DNA of 64,000 bases from DTU072 sp050309775 (GCA_050309775.1 JBNRMV010000008.1:62001-126000), one strand, 5' to 3'. Shown: positions 8,094 to 17,188, counted from the stretch's first letter. Numbers and translations: made by a program. The notes: generated by a model from the letters alone, not told the origin.

Positions 8094-9005
8094 TTATTCT
8101 TTTATGGTGTCAAGAAACTCCACAACCTTTTGCCAACATACCTTGGCGCCTTTCAGGAAAGGCAGCAGGTGAAAGCAATGTCCTTCATTGTAATCCTTGG
8201 CATGGTATGAAGACACCTTTGCGCCGACCGCCAAAAGTTTTTCTTCCAGCATTTCTCCCTGACCGCCGCAAAAAGAGTCTTTCGCCGCAGTGACAATAAA
8301 AGTTTCCGGCCATTTGTCGCTGACATAGTTTAATAAATTTATTTCATTAAGAAAAGGAAAGTCAGAAAGATTGCTGCCGTCGTCTTTTATTTTGAAGCCC
8401 AATAAGCATTCGGCAACATCTTTTGAGACATTCATAGGGGTGGGGCGAAGTGTGGTTTTTAACAAATCAAAGGTGGCGCAAAAGGGAACAAGCGCGCGTA
8501 CTTTGCCGTTGAAAGCAGGAAGATTGAGTTTTTTGCGATACTCCTCATCAACGCTGGCAACGACTGCGGCGGAGGCATAGTATCCGCCTGCGGAATCTCC
8601 CGATAGGACGATTTTGTCGGTGTCCAGGTCATATTTGTCGGTAATTGTCAGCAAATAATTCATGGCGTTGAGAGTGTCCTCCATGGCTGCCGGCAATGGA
8701 TATTGCGGCGCAAGGCGGTGATTTATGTTGAAAACAAACCAGCCTTGGTCGGCAAAGAAAGAACAAAAACTGGCGCGGTGGCGCTTGTCGCCTCGGACAA
8801 AACCGCCGCCGTGTACATTTATGAATACGGGATACTTTCCCTCTTTCTTTTTGGGATTGTAATAAACATCAGCCATTGTGAGGTTGCCGTACCTGTCGTC
8901 GTATACAAGGTTGTTTTCCCGCACCACATCGGCAAAGCGTTTATAGTTGCGCGGATAATGAAAAATCAAATCACTCATCTTAAAAAATATTCTGGACGGC
9001 CGCAT
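8094..9005 (-). CDS. Alpha/beta hydrolase (HSL/acetyl-esterase type)
   Basis: 303 residues. The oxyanion-hole motif HGGG is at residues 65-68 and the nucleophile elbow GDSAGG places the catalytic Ser at 138. An acid in TAAKDSF and a His in NEGHCF complete a plausible triad. These features fit the hormone-sensitive-lipase family of short-chain ester hydrolases. There is no signal peptide, so it is probably cytoplasmic. The start is supported by GAGGAGG just upstream (CTTTGAGGAGGAAGC). It converges on the acyltransferase/DUF6320 pair, and an esterase opposite an acyltransferase suggests linked metabolism of an acyl ester. The substrate cannot be inferred. Confidence 0.82.
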   Translation of the reverse strand: MRPSRIFFKMSDLIFHYPRNYKRFADVVRENNLVYDDRYGNLTMADVYYNPKKKEGKYPVFINVHGGGFVRGDKRHRASFCSFFADQGWFVFNINHRLAPQYPLPAAMEDTLNAMNYLLTITDKYDLDTDKIVLSGDSAGGYYASAAVVASVDEEYRKKLNLPAFNGKVRALVPFCATFDLLKTTLRPTPMNVSKDVAECLLGFKIKDDGSNLSDFPFLNEINLLNYVSDKWPETFIVTAAKDSFCGGQGEMLEEKLLAVGAKVSSYHAKDYNEGHCFHLLPFLKGAKVCWQKVVEFLDTIKE

Positions 9006-9036
9006 GCTTCCTCCTCAAAGATTTGCTGATAATATA

Positions 9037-9065
9037 AAAATATCATCATAAGCCCATAATGTCAA
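9037..9065 (-). promoter_or_regulatory. SigA-type promoter for the alpha/beta hydrolase
   Basis: On the minus strand, TTGACA (9060-9065) is followed after 17 bases by TATTTT (9037-9042). Its -35 lies back to back with the -35 of the divergent gene (TTGACA, 9081-9086), 15 bases away, so the two promoters could share a regulator. Confidence 0.6.
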
Positions 9066-9080
9066 TAATCTCTGCGCTAT

Positions 9081-9115
9081 TTGACATGTTTATGATTAAA
9101 TAACACATATATGTG
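9081..9115 (+). promoter_or_regulatory. Promoter region with a 12-bp palindrome upstream of the DUF255 gene
   Basis: TTGACA (9081-9086) is a perfect -35. The -10 is not consensus, but the expected region coincides with the perfect palindrome CACATATATGTG (9104-9115), which could be an operator overlapping the -10. Confidence 0.45.
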
Positions 9116-9148
9116 ACATAATTATTAGACAGCAACAAGGGGGAATTT

Positions 9149-11128
9149 ATGAAACTTAAACCCAACCATTTGAAAAATGAAAAATCTCCGTATCTTTTAC
9201 AACACGCTTACAATCCCATAAACTGGTATCCTTGGGGAAGGGAAGCGCTGGAGAAAGCCGAAGTTGAGGACAAGCCTATTTTTATCAGCATAGGTTACAG
9301 CACATGTCATTGGTGCCATGTAATGGCGGAGGAAAGTTTTGAAGACAATGAGGTGGCGGAACTGCTGAACAAACATTTTATTGCCATAAAAGTTGACCGA
9401 GAGGAAAGACCCGACGTAGATAGCATATACATGAATGCCTGTGTGACGATGAACGGGCAGGGCGGTTGGCCGCTGACAATCATAGCTTCACCGCAGCAAA
9501 AGCCTTTTTTTGCCGCAACATATCTGCCGCCACGCACGGCGGGAGGGCGCACGGGCCTGGTGGAGATTCTAAGCAATGTTGCGCTGCGCTGGCAAGACGA
9601 AAGCAAAAAGTTCAAAGCGTTCGGAGAGGATTTTACAAAATTCCTGACAGACAGCCTAAACACCGAACTAGCCGCAGAAGATGTCGGCAGCAAACTTTTT
9701 TTGAAGTCTTACCAAGAATACGAAAATAATTTTGACAAACAAAACGGCGGATTTGGCGCAGCTCCAAAATTCCCTGCTCCGCACAACCTTATGTTTTTAA
9801 TGAGGTATGCTCATTTCGAAAAACAAGAAAAAGCTATGGAAATGGTAGAAAAAACCCTTATGAATATGTATAAGGGCGGCATATACGACCACATAGGCAG
9901 CGGATTTTGCCGTTATTCCACCGACAAGTACTGGCTGGTGCCGCATTTTGAAAAAATGTTGTACGACAATGCCTTGCTTACAATAGCTTACCTTGAAGCA
10001 TTTCAAATTACCGGCAATGAGTTGTACCGCGAGGTAGCCGAAAGCACGCTGGAGTTCGTCATTCGTGAGCTTACTTCGACCGACGGCGGCTTTTGGACAG
10101 CGCTTGACGCCGACATAAACGGGGAGGAAGGACTTTTTTATGCCTTCACCTATGACGAACTGATAGATTTGCTAGGCGAAGAAAACGGAAAGGAGTTCAA
10201 CAAGTTTTTCAACATTACAAAACAAGGAAATTTTGACGGAAAGAATGTGCCGAACTTGTCGGAGAATAAAAACCCCGTAAGAAGTCAGGAACTTAAAGAG
10301 CGCATACAGGCGGTATATCATTATCGGAAAAAGCGCTACTCTTTGCACACCGATGACAAAATAATCACTTCGCTGAACGCGCTTATGTCCAGCGCTTTTA
10401 TAAAGGCTTATGTTGTCATGGATAAGGACGCATATCTGATACTTGCAAAAAAGGCAATGGAATTTATAGAAAACAATCTGACGGATGAGGACGGCAATTT
10501 GTATTCTGTATACCGCGAGGGCAGGAGCAACATTCTTGCCGGTTTGGACGACTATGCGTACTACAGTCAAGCTTTGATAGATATTTATGAGGCCACATTT
10601 GAGCCCGAATACCTGAAAAAAGCAGTATTCATTGCCGAAAAAGCCATGACAAACTTTGAAGACGCGCTACGCGGCGGTTGTTTTATGAATGACAAAAGAA
10701 CAGACAGCCTTATACTGCGCCCCAAAGACCGCTATGACGGCGCCATGCCTTGCGGTAATTCCGTACTTGGGCTTTCGCTGGAGCGGCTGTCAAAACTGAC
10801 GCGTAACAAACAAATGGAAGATTTGGCGCAAAGACAGACCGCTTATTTGGAGAAAATCGCCGATTGGCATTTGTCTTACGGTTTGATAGCCTTGATGAAA
10901 AAATATTATCCGTCAAAAGAGATAATAGCCGTTGCCGAAGGCTGCGCCCAATTGAGCCAACTTCGAGAACTGCAACGGCAATTCTGCCCCGATACGACTT
11001 TTGCGGCAAAATTCACCAAGTCCGATGCACTTTATGCATATTTTTTTAATGACTATGACATGAAAAACAACGCCACGACTTATTATGTTTGTCAAAACAA
11101 AACCTGCAATGTCAGCAACAACCTTTAA
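9149..11128 (+). CDS. DUF255 / YyaL-like thioredoxin-domain protein
   Basis: 659 residues, the full length of the YyaL/SPATA20 family. The N-terminal thioredoxin-like DUF255 domain starts NEKSPYLLQHAYNPINWYPWG and has STCHWCHVMAEESF with Cys53 and Cys56, then KVDREERPDVDSIYM and GGWPLTI. The rest is an alpha/alpha-barrel like that of six-hairpin glycosidases, with WLVPHFEKMLYDNALL and the GRSNILAGLDDYAYY and GAMPCGNSVLGLSLERL motifs. The family is widespread and its biochemical role is unsettled. No signal peptide is visible. The start follows CAAGGGGGAATTT. An mrp-type gene with its own promoter follows 62 bases later. Confidence 0.88.
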   Translation: MKLKPNHLKNEKSPYLLQHAYNPINWYPWGREALEKAEVEDKPIFISIGYSTCHWCHVMAEESFEDNEVAELLNKHFIAIKVDREERPDVDSIYMNACVTMNGQGGWPLTIIASPQQKPFFAATYLPPRTAGGRTGLVEILSNVALRWQDESKKFKAFGEDFTKFLTDSLNTELAAEDVGSKLFLKSYQEYENNFDKQNGGFGAAPKFPAPHNLMFLMRYAHFEKQEKAMEMVEKTLMNMYKGGIYDHIGSGFCRYSTDKYWLVPHFEKMLYDNALLTIAYLEAFQITGNELYREVAESTLEFVIRELTSTDGGFWTALDADINGEEGLFYAFTYDELIDLLGEENGKEFNKFFNITKQGNFDGKNVPNLSENKNPVRSQELKERIQAVYHYRKKRYSLHTDDKIITSLNALMSSAFIKAYVVMDKDAYLILAKKAMEFIENNLTDEDGNLYSVYREGRSNILAGLDDYAYYSQALIDIYEATFEPEYLKKAVFIAEKAMTNFEDALRGGCFMNDKRTDSLILRPKDRYDGAMPCGNSVLGLSLERLSKLTRNKQMEDLAQRQTAYLEKIADWHLSYGLIALMKKYYPSKEIIAVAEGCAQLSQLRELQRQFCPDTTFAAKFTKSDALYAYFFNDYDMKNNATTYYVCQNKTCNVSNNL

Positions 11129-11135
11129 GGTTTCG

Positions 11136-11164
11136 TTGACATATATGTTGTGCGGTGCTAAACT
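11136..11164 (+). promoter_or_regulatory. SigA-type promoter for the mrp-like gene
   Basis: TTGACA (11136-11141), a 17-base spacer, and TAAACT (11159-11164). The predicted start near 11171 gives a leader of about 20 bases carrying AAAAAAGGAAG before the ATG at 11191. Confidence 0.7.
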
Positions 11165-11190
11165 TATGAAAAAAAAGGAAGTACCGCAAA

Positions 11191-12024
11191 ATGACAGAAT
11201 GTAATCATGACTGCGCATCGTGCCAAAAGGATTGCAAAAGCCGCACAGCCCCGCCGAAAGAAAAGAACGCCAACAGCAACATACGCAAAGTAATCGGTGT
11301 AATAAGCGGCAAGGGCGGAGTCGGCAAATCACTGACAACCTCTCTTTTGGCTATCAATATGGCAAGAAAGGGATACCGAATAGCAGTTCTTGACGCAGAC
11401 ATCACAGGACCGTCAATTCCCACTGTGTTTGGAATAAAGAAAAAAGCCGAAGCTTGCGAACTGGGAATATTTCCTGCGTTGACAAAGACCAGCATAAAAG
11501 TTATGAGCATAAACCTACTGCTTGAGCAGAATACCGACCCGGTTATTTGGCGCGGCCCGGTGCTGTCCGGCACGGTAAAACAATTTTGGCGTGATGTGTT
11601 GTGGGATGAAGTTGATTATATGTTTATTGACATGCCGCCGGGAACCGGAGATGTGCCGCTTACGGTTTTTCAGTCGTTGCCCGTTGACGGCGTCATAATA
11701 GTTACTTCACCGCAGGAGTTGGTGTCAATGATAGTCGTCAAAGCCATAAAAATGGCGGAAATGATGAATGTTCCGGTGTTGGGTATTGTCGAAAATATGA
11801 GTTATTTTGAATGTTCCGACTGCAAAAAACAGTACAAATTATTTGGCGACAGCGATGTTGAAAAACTTGCCTCCGAACACAAAATACCCATGTTTGCAAG
11901 AATACCCATAAACCCAAAACTTGCTTCGGCCTGCGACAAAGGAATGTTGGAGTTGTATGAAGGCAACTGGCTGGACGATATGGCGGAAGGATTGGAGAAG
12001 TTACAATCGGATACAAAAAGCTAA
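11191..12024 (+). CDS. Mrp/NBP35-family Fe-S cluster carrier ATPase
   Basis: 277 residues. The deviant Walker A motif GKGGVGKS is at residues 40-47, with VLDADITGPSIPTVFGI and MFIDMPPGTGDVPLTVFQSLP (switch/Walker B region) as in ApbC/Mrp/Nbp35 proteins. These bind and transfer [4Fe-4S] clusters to apoproteins. A C-x-x-C in ECSDCKK is the expected bridging-cluster site. In addition, the N-terminus has four clustered cysteines (CNHDCASCQKDC), an NBP35-like ferredoxin-type extension not found in all bacterial Mrp proteins. It has its own promoter and ends just before a convergent sigH operon. Confidence 0.88.
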   Translation: MTECNHDCASCQKDCKSRTAPPKEKNANSNIRKVIGVISGKGGVGKSLTTSLLAINMARKGYRIAVLDADITGPSIPTVFGIKKKAEACELGIFPALTKTSIKVMSINLLLEQNTDPVIWRGPVLSGTVKQFWRDVLWDEVDYMFIDMPPGTGDVPLTVFQSLPVDGVIIVTSPQELVSMIVVKAIKMAEMMNVPVLGIVENMSYFECSDCKKQYKLFGDSDVEKLASEHKIPMFARIPINPKLASACDKGMLELYEGNWLDDMAEGLEKLQSDTKS

Positions 12025-12050
12025 GATTGAGGTAAACCAGCTTTTTACCT
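12015..12050. terminator. Weak bidirectional terminator between mrp-like gene and sigH
   Basis: AAAAAGCT (12015-12022) and AGCTTTTT (12039-12046) can pair, giving a stem ending in a short T-run on either strand. An alternative stem AGGTAAA/TTTACCT (12030-12036 and 12044-12050) competes with it. The stems are A/T-rich, so activity is uncertain. Confidence 0.4.
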
Positions 12051-12085
12051 AACGCAACTGAGGTATCTCATCAGAAAGACATGGG

Positions 12086-12664
12086 CTAAAAAGGCATGCT
12101 GTCAAATTTCTTTTGCTGTTTTCTTATTTTGTTTTTGATGCTTGCCAAGGAGTTGTCAATTTTCTTAATAGGCAATTGCATTCTGTCGGCTATTTCTTTG
12201 TAAGAATAGCCGTCAAAATAGAGTTTTAGTATTTGATTTTGTTGCGGAGAAAGCAGTTTTTCAAGATTTTTGTAAACGGCATGCTGCGTTTCGCGTTCTA
12301 TGTATGTATCCACAGGGTCTTTGCTGCTTTGCTCTGTTTCTGCCTCCGAAAGAGGCAACGATTGGTTCAGCGCATGGTGTTTTTGTCTTGTGGCGGCGCG
12401 GATTGCGTCAATGGTTCTTGCGCGAACACAGGTGGTGACATAGGACGAAAAGCTGCATTTTTTGTCGGCGTCATATTGCTTGACAGCATTTATAATAGCT
12501 ATCAGCCCTTCCTGAAAGAGGTCTTCTTCATCACCGCCAATAAGAAAACTGCGGCGCACGATGCTGCGTACCAAGCCCATGTAACGGCGAATAAGCGTAT
12601 CCATGGCGTCGGTGTCGCCGCCCCTTATGCGTTTTATGAGTTCGATATCGTCAAAATCTTTCAT
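12086..12664 (-). CDS. sigH: RNA polymerase sigma factor, SigH-like
   Basis: 192 residues. Region 2 is visible as DLFQEGLIAIINAVKQYDADKKCSFSSY and the following ARTIDAIRAATRQKH (core binding and -10 recognition). Region 4 is LSPQQNQILKLYFDGYSYKEIADRM with a helix-turn-helix ending in SLASIKNKIRK. The position downstream of mrnC and rlmB is where Firmicutes keep sigH (spo0H), the sigma factor that starts sporulation and stationary-phase programmes. The yacP/NYN gene that usually lies between rlmB and sigH is absent. The start codon overlaps the rlmB stop in an ATGA, so the two are translationally coupled. A different sigma-70 member is possible but the context makes SigH the best call. Confidence 0.82.
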   Translation of the reverse strand: MKDFDDIELIKRIRGGDTDAMDTLIRRYMGLVRSIVRRSFLIGGDEEDLFQEGLIAIINAVKQYDADKKCSFSSYVTTCVRARTIDAIRAATRQKHHALNQSLPLSEAETEQSSKDPVDTYIERETQHAVYKNLEKLLSPQQNQILKLYFDGYSYKEIADRMQLPIKKIDNSLASIKNKIRKQQKKFDSMPF

Positions 12665-13377
12665 TGCTGCATTCTCTGCCTTATCACTTCATATAGTATT
12701 GCGCCTGCGGCTACGGCGGCGTTTAGCGAATTTATTTTGCCCAATTGCGGCAACGAAACAATGCCGTCAGCCAGCTTTGATGTTAGAGCATGCACTCCGC
12801 TGCCTTCTCCGCCGATGACCAAGGCAATATCGCCTGTCAAATCGCATTTATAAAGACTTTCGCCGTTCATATCGGCGGCAAAAACCCATATTCCCATGTC
12901 CTTTAGTTGTCGAATGGTGTCGTTTATGTTGGTAACTTTTGCTATCTTGACATGTGCCGCGGCTCCCGAACTGACCTTGACGACGGTGTCGGTAACGCCG
13001 CAACAACGGTGTTTGGGGATAATAATACCGTTGGCATTGACTGAATCGGCTATTCTTATGATTGAGCCTAAATTGTGCGGGTCCTCTATGCCGTCAAGAA
13101 TGATTATCAGCTTTTGTTCATCGCGCGCATTCAGCACTTCTTCAAGCCGGCAATATTCAAAATCGGTGGCAAAAGCCACTATTCCTTGGTGGTTTTTTGT
13201 GTCGCTGTATTTGTCCAAAACGCTCTTATCGACATAGGACAGCTTTATTTTTCTGTCCCTAATTTCGGCAATTATTCTGCCAAGACTAGGGTTGTGGTCC
13301 TTTTGCACCAGCACTTTTTCAAGCGTTATATTGCCTTTCAGCGCTTCATTGAGCTCGTTTCTTCCTTCCAATATCAT
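12661..13377 (-). CDS. rlmB: 23S rRNA 2'-O-ribose methyltransferase RlmB (TrmH family)
   Basis: 238 residues. It has an N-terminal substrate-binding domain starting MILEGRNELNEAL, then the SpoU trefoil-knot domain with all three motifs: DPHNLGSIIRIADS, LVIGGEGSGV and LPQLGKINSLNAAVAAGAILYE. RlmB uses S-adenosylmethionine to methylate the 2'-OH of G2251 in 23S rRNA; the exact target nucleotide here is inferred from synteny (mrnC-rlmB-sigH). The start follows CAGGAGAATAAATTT. The third motif reads LPQLGKINSLN where many relatives have IPM-type residues, a minor variation. Confidence 0.88.
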   Translation of the reverse strand: MILEGRNELNEALKGNITLEKVLVQKDHNPSLGRIIAEIRDRKIKLSYVDKSVLDKYSDTKNHQGIVAFATDFEYCRLEEVLNARDEQKLIIILDGIEDPHNLGSIIRIADSVNANGIIIPKHRCCGVTDTVVKVSSGAAAHVKIAKVTNINDTIRQLKDMGIWVFAADMNGESLYKCDLTGDIALVIGGEGSGVHALTSKLADGIVSLPQLGKINSLNAAVAAGAILYEVIRQRMQQ

Positions 13378-13429
13378 AAATTTATTCTCCTGATTGTTAT
13401 AGTTTGGGTATCTTTAAGCGGAATTATGG

Positions 13430-13849
13430 CTAGCCATTTTCGCCATAAGCAAGTTCTATCAATTCTGCAATTCTGTCGCTACGCTGCATAAGATACAAAT
13501 ATCCTAGCACTGCCTCAAATCCGCTGGCAATGTGATAATCCACGGCGCTGGCATTTTTGGCGGTATTGGGCGACTTTGCGTTGCGCGCTCTTTTGAAGAT
13601 TGCCATTTCGTCTTCGGTCAGGCAATCCATTATTTTTTTCATTGCCTCAGACTGGCTGACGGCGTTTATTTCTTTGCTGGTCAGAAGATGCAACGCGCCT
13701 GTCTTTTGTCCCAAATTCAATGCCAATTTTGTGCGGACATAAAGCGTTTGTACGCTGTCGCCGACAAAAGAAAGCACCAGCGGATTAAGCTGGATTAAAT
13801 CCTTTTTGTCTATTTTTTCTTGAAAATTCGGTACATATTTGTTATACAT
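13430..13849 (-). CDS. mrnC: Mini-ribonuclease III
   Basis: 139 residues from the ATG at 13849. It is an RNase III catalytic domain without a dsRNA-binding domain, the mark of MrnC, which matures the ends of 23S rRNA in Firmicutes. Active-site segments are NPLVLSFVGDSVQTLYVR near the N-terminus and SAVDYHIASGFEAVLGYLYL near the C-terminus. The frame could start at 13885, but those codons overlap the promoter. No Shine-Dalgarno precedes 13849; instead a -10 box ends seven bases upstream, suggesting a leaderless message. It is the first gene of the mrnC-rlmB-sigH unit. Confidence 0.87.
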   Translation of the reverse strand: MYNKYVPNFQEKIDKKDLIQLNPLVLSFVGDSVQTLYVRTKLALNLGQKTGALHLLTSKEINAVSQSEAMKKIMDCLTEDEMAIFKRARNAKSPNTAKNASAVDYHIASGFEAVLGYLYLMQRSDRIAELIELAYGENG

Positions 13850-13856
13850 AATAGCA

Positions 13857-13885
13857 AGTATACAATAATCATTACTTTTTTTCAA
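13857..13885 (-). promoter_or_regulatory. SigA-type promoter for mrnC-rlmB-sigH, predicted leaderless
   Basis: On the minus strand, TTGAAA (13880-13885), a 17-base spacer and TATACT (13857-13862). The predicted start falls at 13849-13850, that is at the ATG of mrnC, which has no ribosome binding site. Confidence 0.7.
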
Positions 13886-13919
13886 TCGTTTAATTACATA
13901 TTTATGCGCGATATATGTA

Positions 13920-13948
13920 TTGACAATCAGTTGTTTTAGTTTTATTAT
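13920..13948 (+). promoter_or_regulatory. SigA-type promoter of the transglutaminase-lipoprotein operon
   Basis: TTGACA (13920-13925), a 17-base spacer and TATTAT (13943-13948). A leader of about 24 bases with GACGGGAG precedes the ATG at 13979. Confidence 0.75.
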
Positions 13949-13978
13949 ATATGTACGGTAAACAGAGACGGGAGTTAT

Positions 13979-16900
13979 ATGAAATCGTACATAAAAACAA
14001 TATTGGTCATCATTTTGACATTGCTGCTTATGGCGGTTGTTTTGGCCTGCACTCCTTCAGATGACCCGAGGCGCAGCGAAGACTATGTCGAGGCTACCGG
14101 TGTGCGTGTGCCGAATGCTATCGTATATTTATCTTCTCACGGAGCCACCAGCAGTTATCAACTTGAACCGTCAATTGTCCCCGAGAACGCCACCAACAAA
14201 AAGCTTGTTTATTACGCCACCCCCGAGGCGCTGGAATATTTTTCTCTTGACCAAACGGGGCTTATCACCGCAAAAAAGATTATGGACGATGTGGACAGCG
14301 TGCCGATACGCATTTACAGTTCGACCAATCCCGACGCATACACAACGGTATCCGTCATCATTGAGAATGTTGAGGTGGAAGAATTGTATTTTGCCTCTCC
14401 CGAAATGACGGTGTCTTTTCCCAGCGACCCCATACAGCTTGACCTTTTGTACAAACCATACCATGCCCAAGACGGCAGAGATGTGACATATACTTCCCAA
14501 AATACCGAAATTGTCACCGTATCCCCTACCGGACTGATGACGGTTGTCAAGCCGGGTTTCGTAACCATCATAGCTAGAAGCAGCACTCTTTCGGGAAAGA
14601 CGCTTGAAGGCAGAATACAAATCAGAGTAGGGCATGCCGCAGGCAACTATCGCCTTGATGTTACCGACCCTTCGCCAAAGTTTGACCAAGTGGTAGGAAA
14701 GCCGCAGGCTATTACTTTCAGCATTTTACGCCTAAATATGCTCAGTGACCCCAACCCCGACATAAAGTGGTATGTTGCAGGCACGCGCATTTTAGAGCAG
14801 AACGGCAAGACGGAATTCAAGTACACTCCGGCTGTGGACAGTACCCGTTCGACATTTACTATTACCGTACAAATTACCCCAAAGAACGAAGACCCTATCA
14901 TACTGGAGTCACCCCCGATTTCGCTGTATATGCCTTTTACCGGCTTTGAATTGCAAAAGAATGAGCCGTCCGGCAATGTCTATATATTTGGAGAGGAACT
15001 GACTTTTGAGCCGCTTATGGCAAACACCGAAAGCTATGACTGGTATTTGAAGAAAAAAGGCGCAACCGGCGGCGGCAAGTTCATAGGCACAACACTGCTT
15101 TCTGAACAAAACGGAAAATTGATATTCACGCCCTCTGAGGACGGGGATTTTGTCTTGACCGCAAAAGGCAAGAGCGGCAATGTCGAGATTATGACAAAAG
15201 ATTATGAATTCAGCGTCATAAAGTATGTCATAGGCGACAGAGTGCAAGTTTATCCCGTCACCAACATGGAAGAAAAGGTGCCCGACAGTTTTGACTGGTA
15301 TCTTCACCGCTACGACCCGAGTTCACAGTCCGAAAACATTGAGGACGGCATAATAAACAAAGCCGGCACATTCCTTTTTACAAGTGTGGGTGACGCTACT
15401 TTCAATTACGAAGCCACGGAAGAAGGCTGGTATGTAATAAGCAGTTCCCCCACCGTTGACGGACTTCCCGTTTACCAAGAAGGGGGAGAAACACCCGAAA
15501 GAATGCGGCGCTACACAACTCCTTTTAGGGTTTGGGAAAAGACAGGCGATTCCAACATAGAATACCTTGTCATTGACGGCGCTCAGGTGGAAGGGGAATA
15601 CCGTCCAGTAATAAAATGGAATCAGCTTGCCGGCGCCAACAGTTTTATAATAGAAGTTGTCAGCAACAACAATATATACATTATTGACACCAGCGAGGCG
15701 CGCAACGACGACAGAGGCATCGTATTCAGTGATTACAGCATTATTTTGCCTCTTTCTATTGCCACGCTTGAACAAACATTCTCTGTCCGCGTGAAACAAA
15801 AGGGCGGCGTATACTGCGACAAACTCACTTATGCAGAAAAGAGCATTGCCGCCAACCATTACGCATTTTTGCCCTACATAAACTTTAGCATAAACCGTTA
15901 TATCCGCGACATGTACGAGATGGGCGAATTGTTGAATTATATCACAGCCTACAAGCCTGCAGAAATGCTTGTCGGCAAAGAGGGCGGCAATGCCACTTAC
16001 AAAGTAAATATCTTTACCCGGCTTATTTACCGCAACATAAACAAGACGCTATACCCAGTCATTGGCGAAAACCCCTATGAAGATGACTATTTGTCAAATA
16101 TTTATAACATAACCACAGCCGCCATAAATGCTTATGCGGTGACGAACATTATTGATTTGGATTTCAATTATTTCCAAATTGATGGCAGTTTTGACATCAT
16201 CGTTACCATAAGCGAGGAAGAATATATCAGCCAGCCGCCGACAGACAAGGAGCTGTACCAATTCAAACAAAACTATGCCTCAGGAGGCAGACCCGACGCT
16301 TATGACGACTTTGCCATACACTCAAAGAACACCATAAATGCCACGACCTCTGACCAACTGTTTCATGCCGTGTCTATGGGCAAAAGACCGCTGCCCACAA
16401 AAGGCAGCGCAGCCGAAGCAATTTACAACCAAGCGCAGGATATTTTACGCGATATCATAACTTCGGGTATGACGGAATTTGAAAAGGTGCTTGCCATAAA
16501 TGACTATTTGGCAAGCAATGTAAACAAAGACAGGGCGCTGATGCAGTACGCCAAAATGACCCCTGAGCCTGCCGACCTATACCTTTTTGAAGGGTATCAC
16601 CTTGATGGAGCGCTACTAACCAAAAGCGCCGTCAGCCAGGGATTCAGCAAGGCATTCAGTTTGTTATGCTGGATGGAGGGTATCACGGCAAATGTAGTGC
16701 TGGGATTACGCAGCGGCGCGCCGCACAGCTGGAACAAAGTGCTGATAGGTGAGGATTGGTACAATGTTGACAGTTTTCTTGCCAGAGTTGAACGAGAGGA
16801 CGGCGTTGCCATAAATTACGCCTATTTCCTGCGTAGCGACGAGTATATGGCAGCCTGCGGATATAGTGCCTTTGGCGACCATGCCGCCGCAATAAACGGC

Positions 16901-17164
16901 GACCATTCAGAAATTGAAGGCATGGCGCTTGTGGATTCAGAAGAACAAACAGAGTTGGAAATTGCATATTATTTATACAGCATGACAGAGGGGCTATATT
17001 CTTTCGGCTTGGAATTTGCCCAAGAATTCAACACACAAAAGGAACTAAAAGACATCGTACTGGAACAGCTGCAAACGGTCTTGGACGAGGGTGACAAAAG
17101 CGTTAAAGAGTTGTTACAAATAGCCGACAGGTACTTTGTTGTTGTCCTCACCGCTCCCCGCTAA
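13979..17164 (+). CDS. Large lipoprotein with Ig-like repeats and a Cys-less transglutaminase-like domain
   Basis: 1,061 residues. A signal peptide ends in the lipobox VLAC with Cys24, so it should be a lipid-anchored surface protein. Residues about 40-220 hold two Ig-like (Big_2-like) units (YQLEPSIVPENATNKKLVYY; YTSQNTEIVTVSPTGLMTVVKPG), followed by more Ig-like segments. The C-terminal third has a transglutaminase-like fold: helix TEFEKVLAINDYLASNV, then the site where the Cys should be, reading SAVSQGFSKAF with Ser886 instead, His916 in PHSWNKV and Asp931 in YNVDSF. With the nucleophile missing it is probably a non-catalytic binding version. It is first in an operon with an intact paralogue 24 bases downstream. 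Confidence 0.82.
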   Translation: MKSYIKTILVIILTLLLMAVVLACTPSDDPRRSEDYVEATGVRVPNAIVYLSSHGATSSYQLEPSIVPENATNKKLVYYATPEALEYFSLDQTGLITAKKIMDDVDSVPIRIYSSTNPDAYTTVSVIIENVEVEELYFASPEMTVSFPSDPIQLDLLYKPYHAQDGRDVTYTSQNTEIVTVSPTGLMTVVKPGFVTIIARSSTLSGKTLEGRIQIRVGHAAGNYRLDVTDPSPKFDQVVGKPQAITFSILRLNMLSDPNPDIKWYVAGTRILEQNGKTEFKYTPAVDSTRSTFTITVQITPKNEDPIILESPPISLYMPFTGFELQKNEPSGNVYIFGEELTFEPLMANTESYDWYLKKKGATGGGKFIGTTLLSEQNGKLIFTPSEDGDFVLTAKGKSGNVEIMTKDYEFSVIKYVIGDRVQVYPVTNMEEKVPDSFDWYLHRYDPSSQSENIEDGIINKAGTFLFTSVGDATFNYEATEEGWYVISSSPTVDGLPVYQEGGETPERMRRYTTPFRVWEKTGDSNIEYLVIDGAQVEGEYRPVIKWNQLAGANSFIIEVVSNNNIYIIDTSEARNDDRGIVFSDYSIILPLSIATLEQTFSVRVKQKGGVYCDKLTYAEKSIAANHYAFLPYINFSINRYIRDMYEMGELLNYITAYKPAEMLVGKEGGNATYKVNIFTRLIYRNINKTLYPVIGENPYEDDYLSNIYNITTAAINAYAVTNIIDLDFNYFQIDGSFDIIVTISEEEYISQPPTDKELYQFKQNYASGGRPDAYDDFAIHSKNTINATTSDQLFHAVSMGKRPLPTKGSAAEAIYNQAQDILRDIITSGMTEFEKVLAINDYLASNVNKDRALMQYAKMTPEPADLYLFEGYHLDGALLTKSAVSQGFSKAFSLLCWMEGITANVVLGLRSGAPHSWNKVLIGEDWYNVDSFLARVEREDGVAINYAYFLRSDEYMAACGYSAFGDHAAAINGDHSEIEGMALVDSEEQTELEIAYYLYSMTEGLYSFGLEFAQEFNTQKELKDIVLEQLQTVLDEGDKSVKELLQIADRYFVVVLTAPR

Positions 17165-17188
17165 TATTTGCGAACTTAAGGAGAAATT

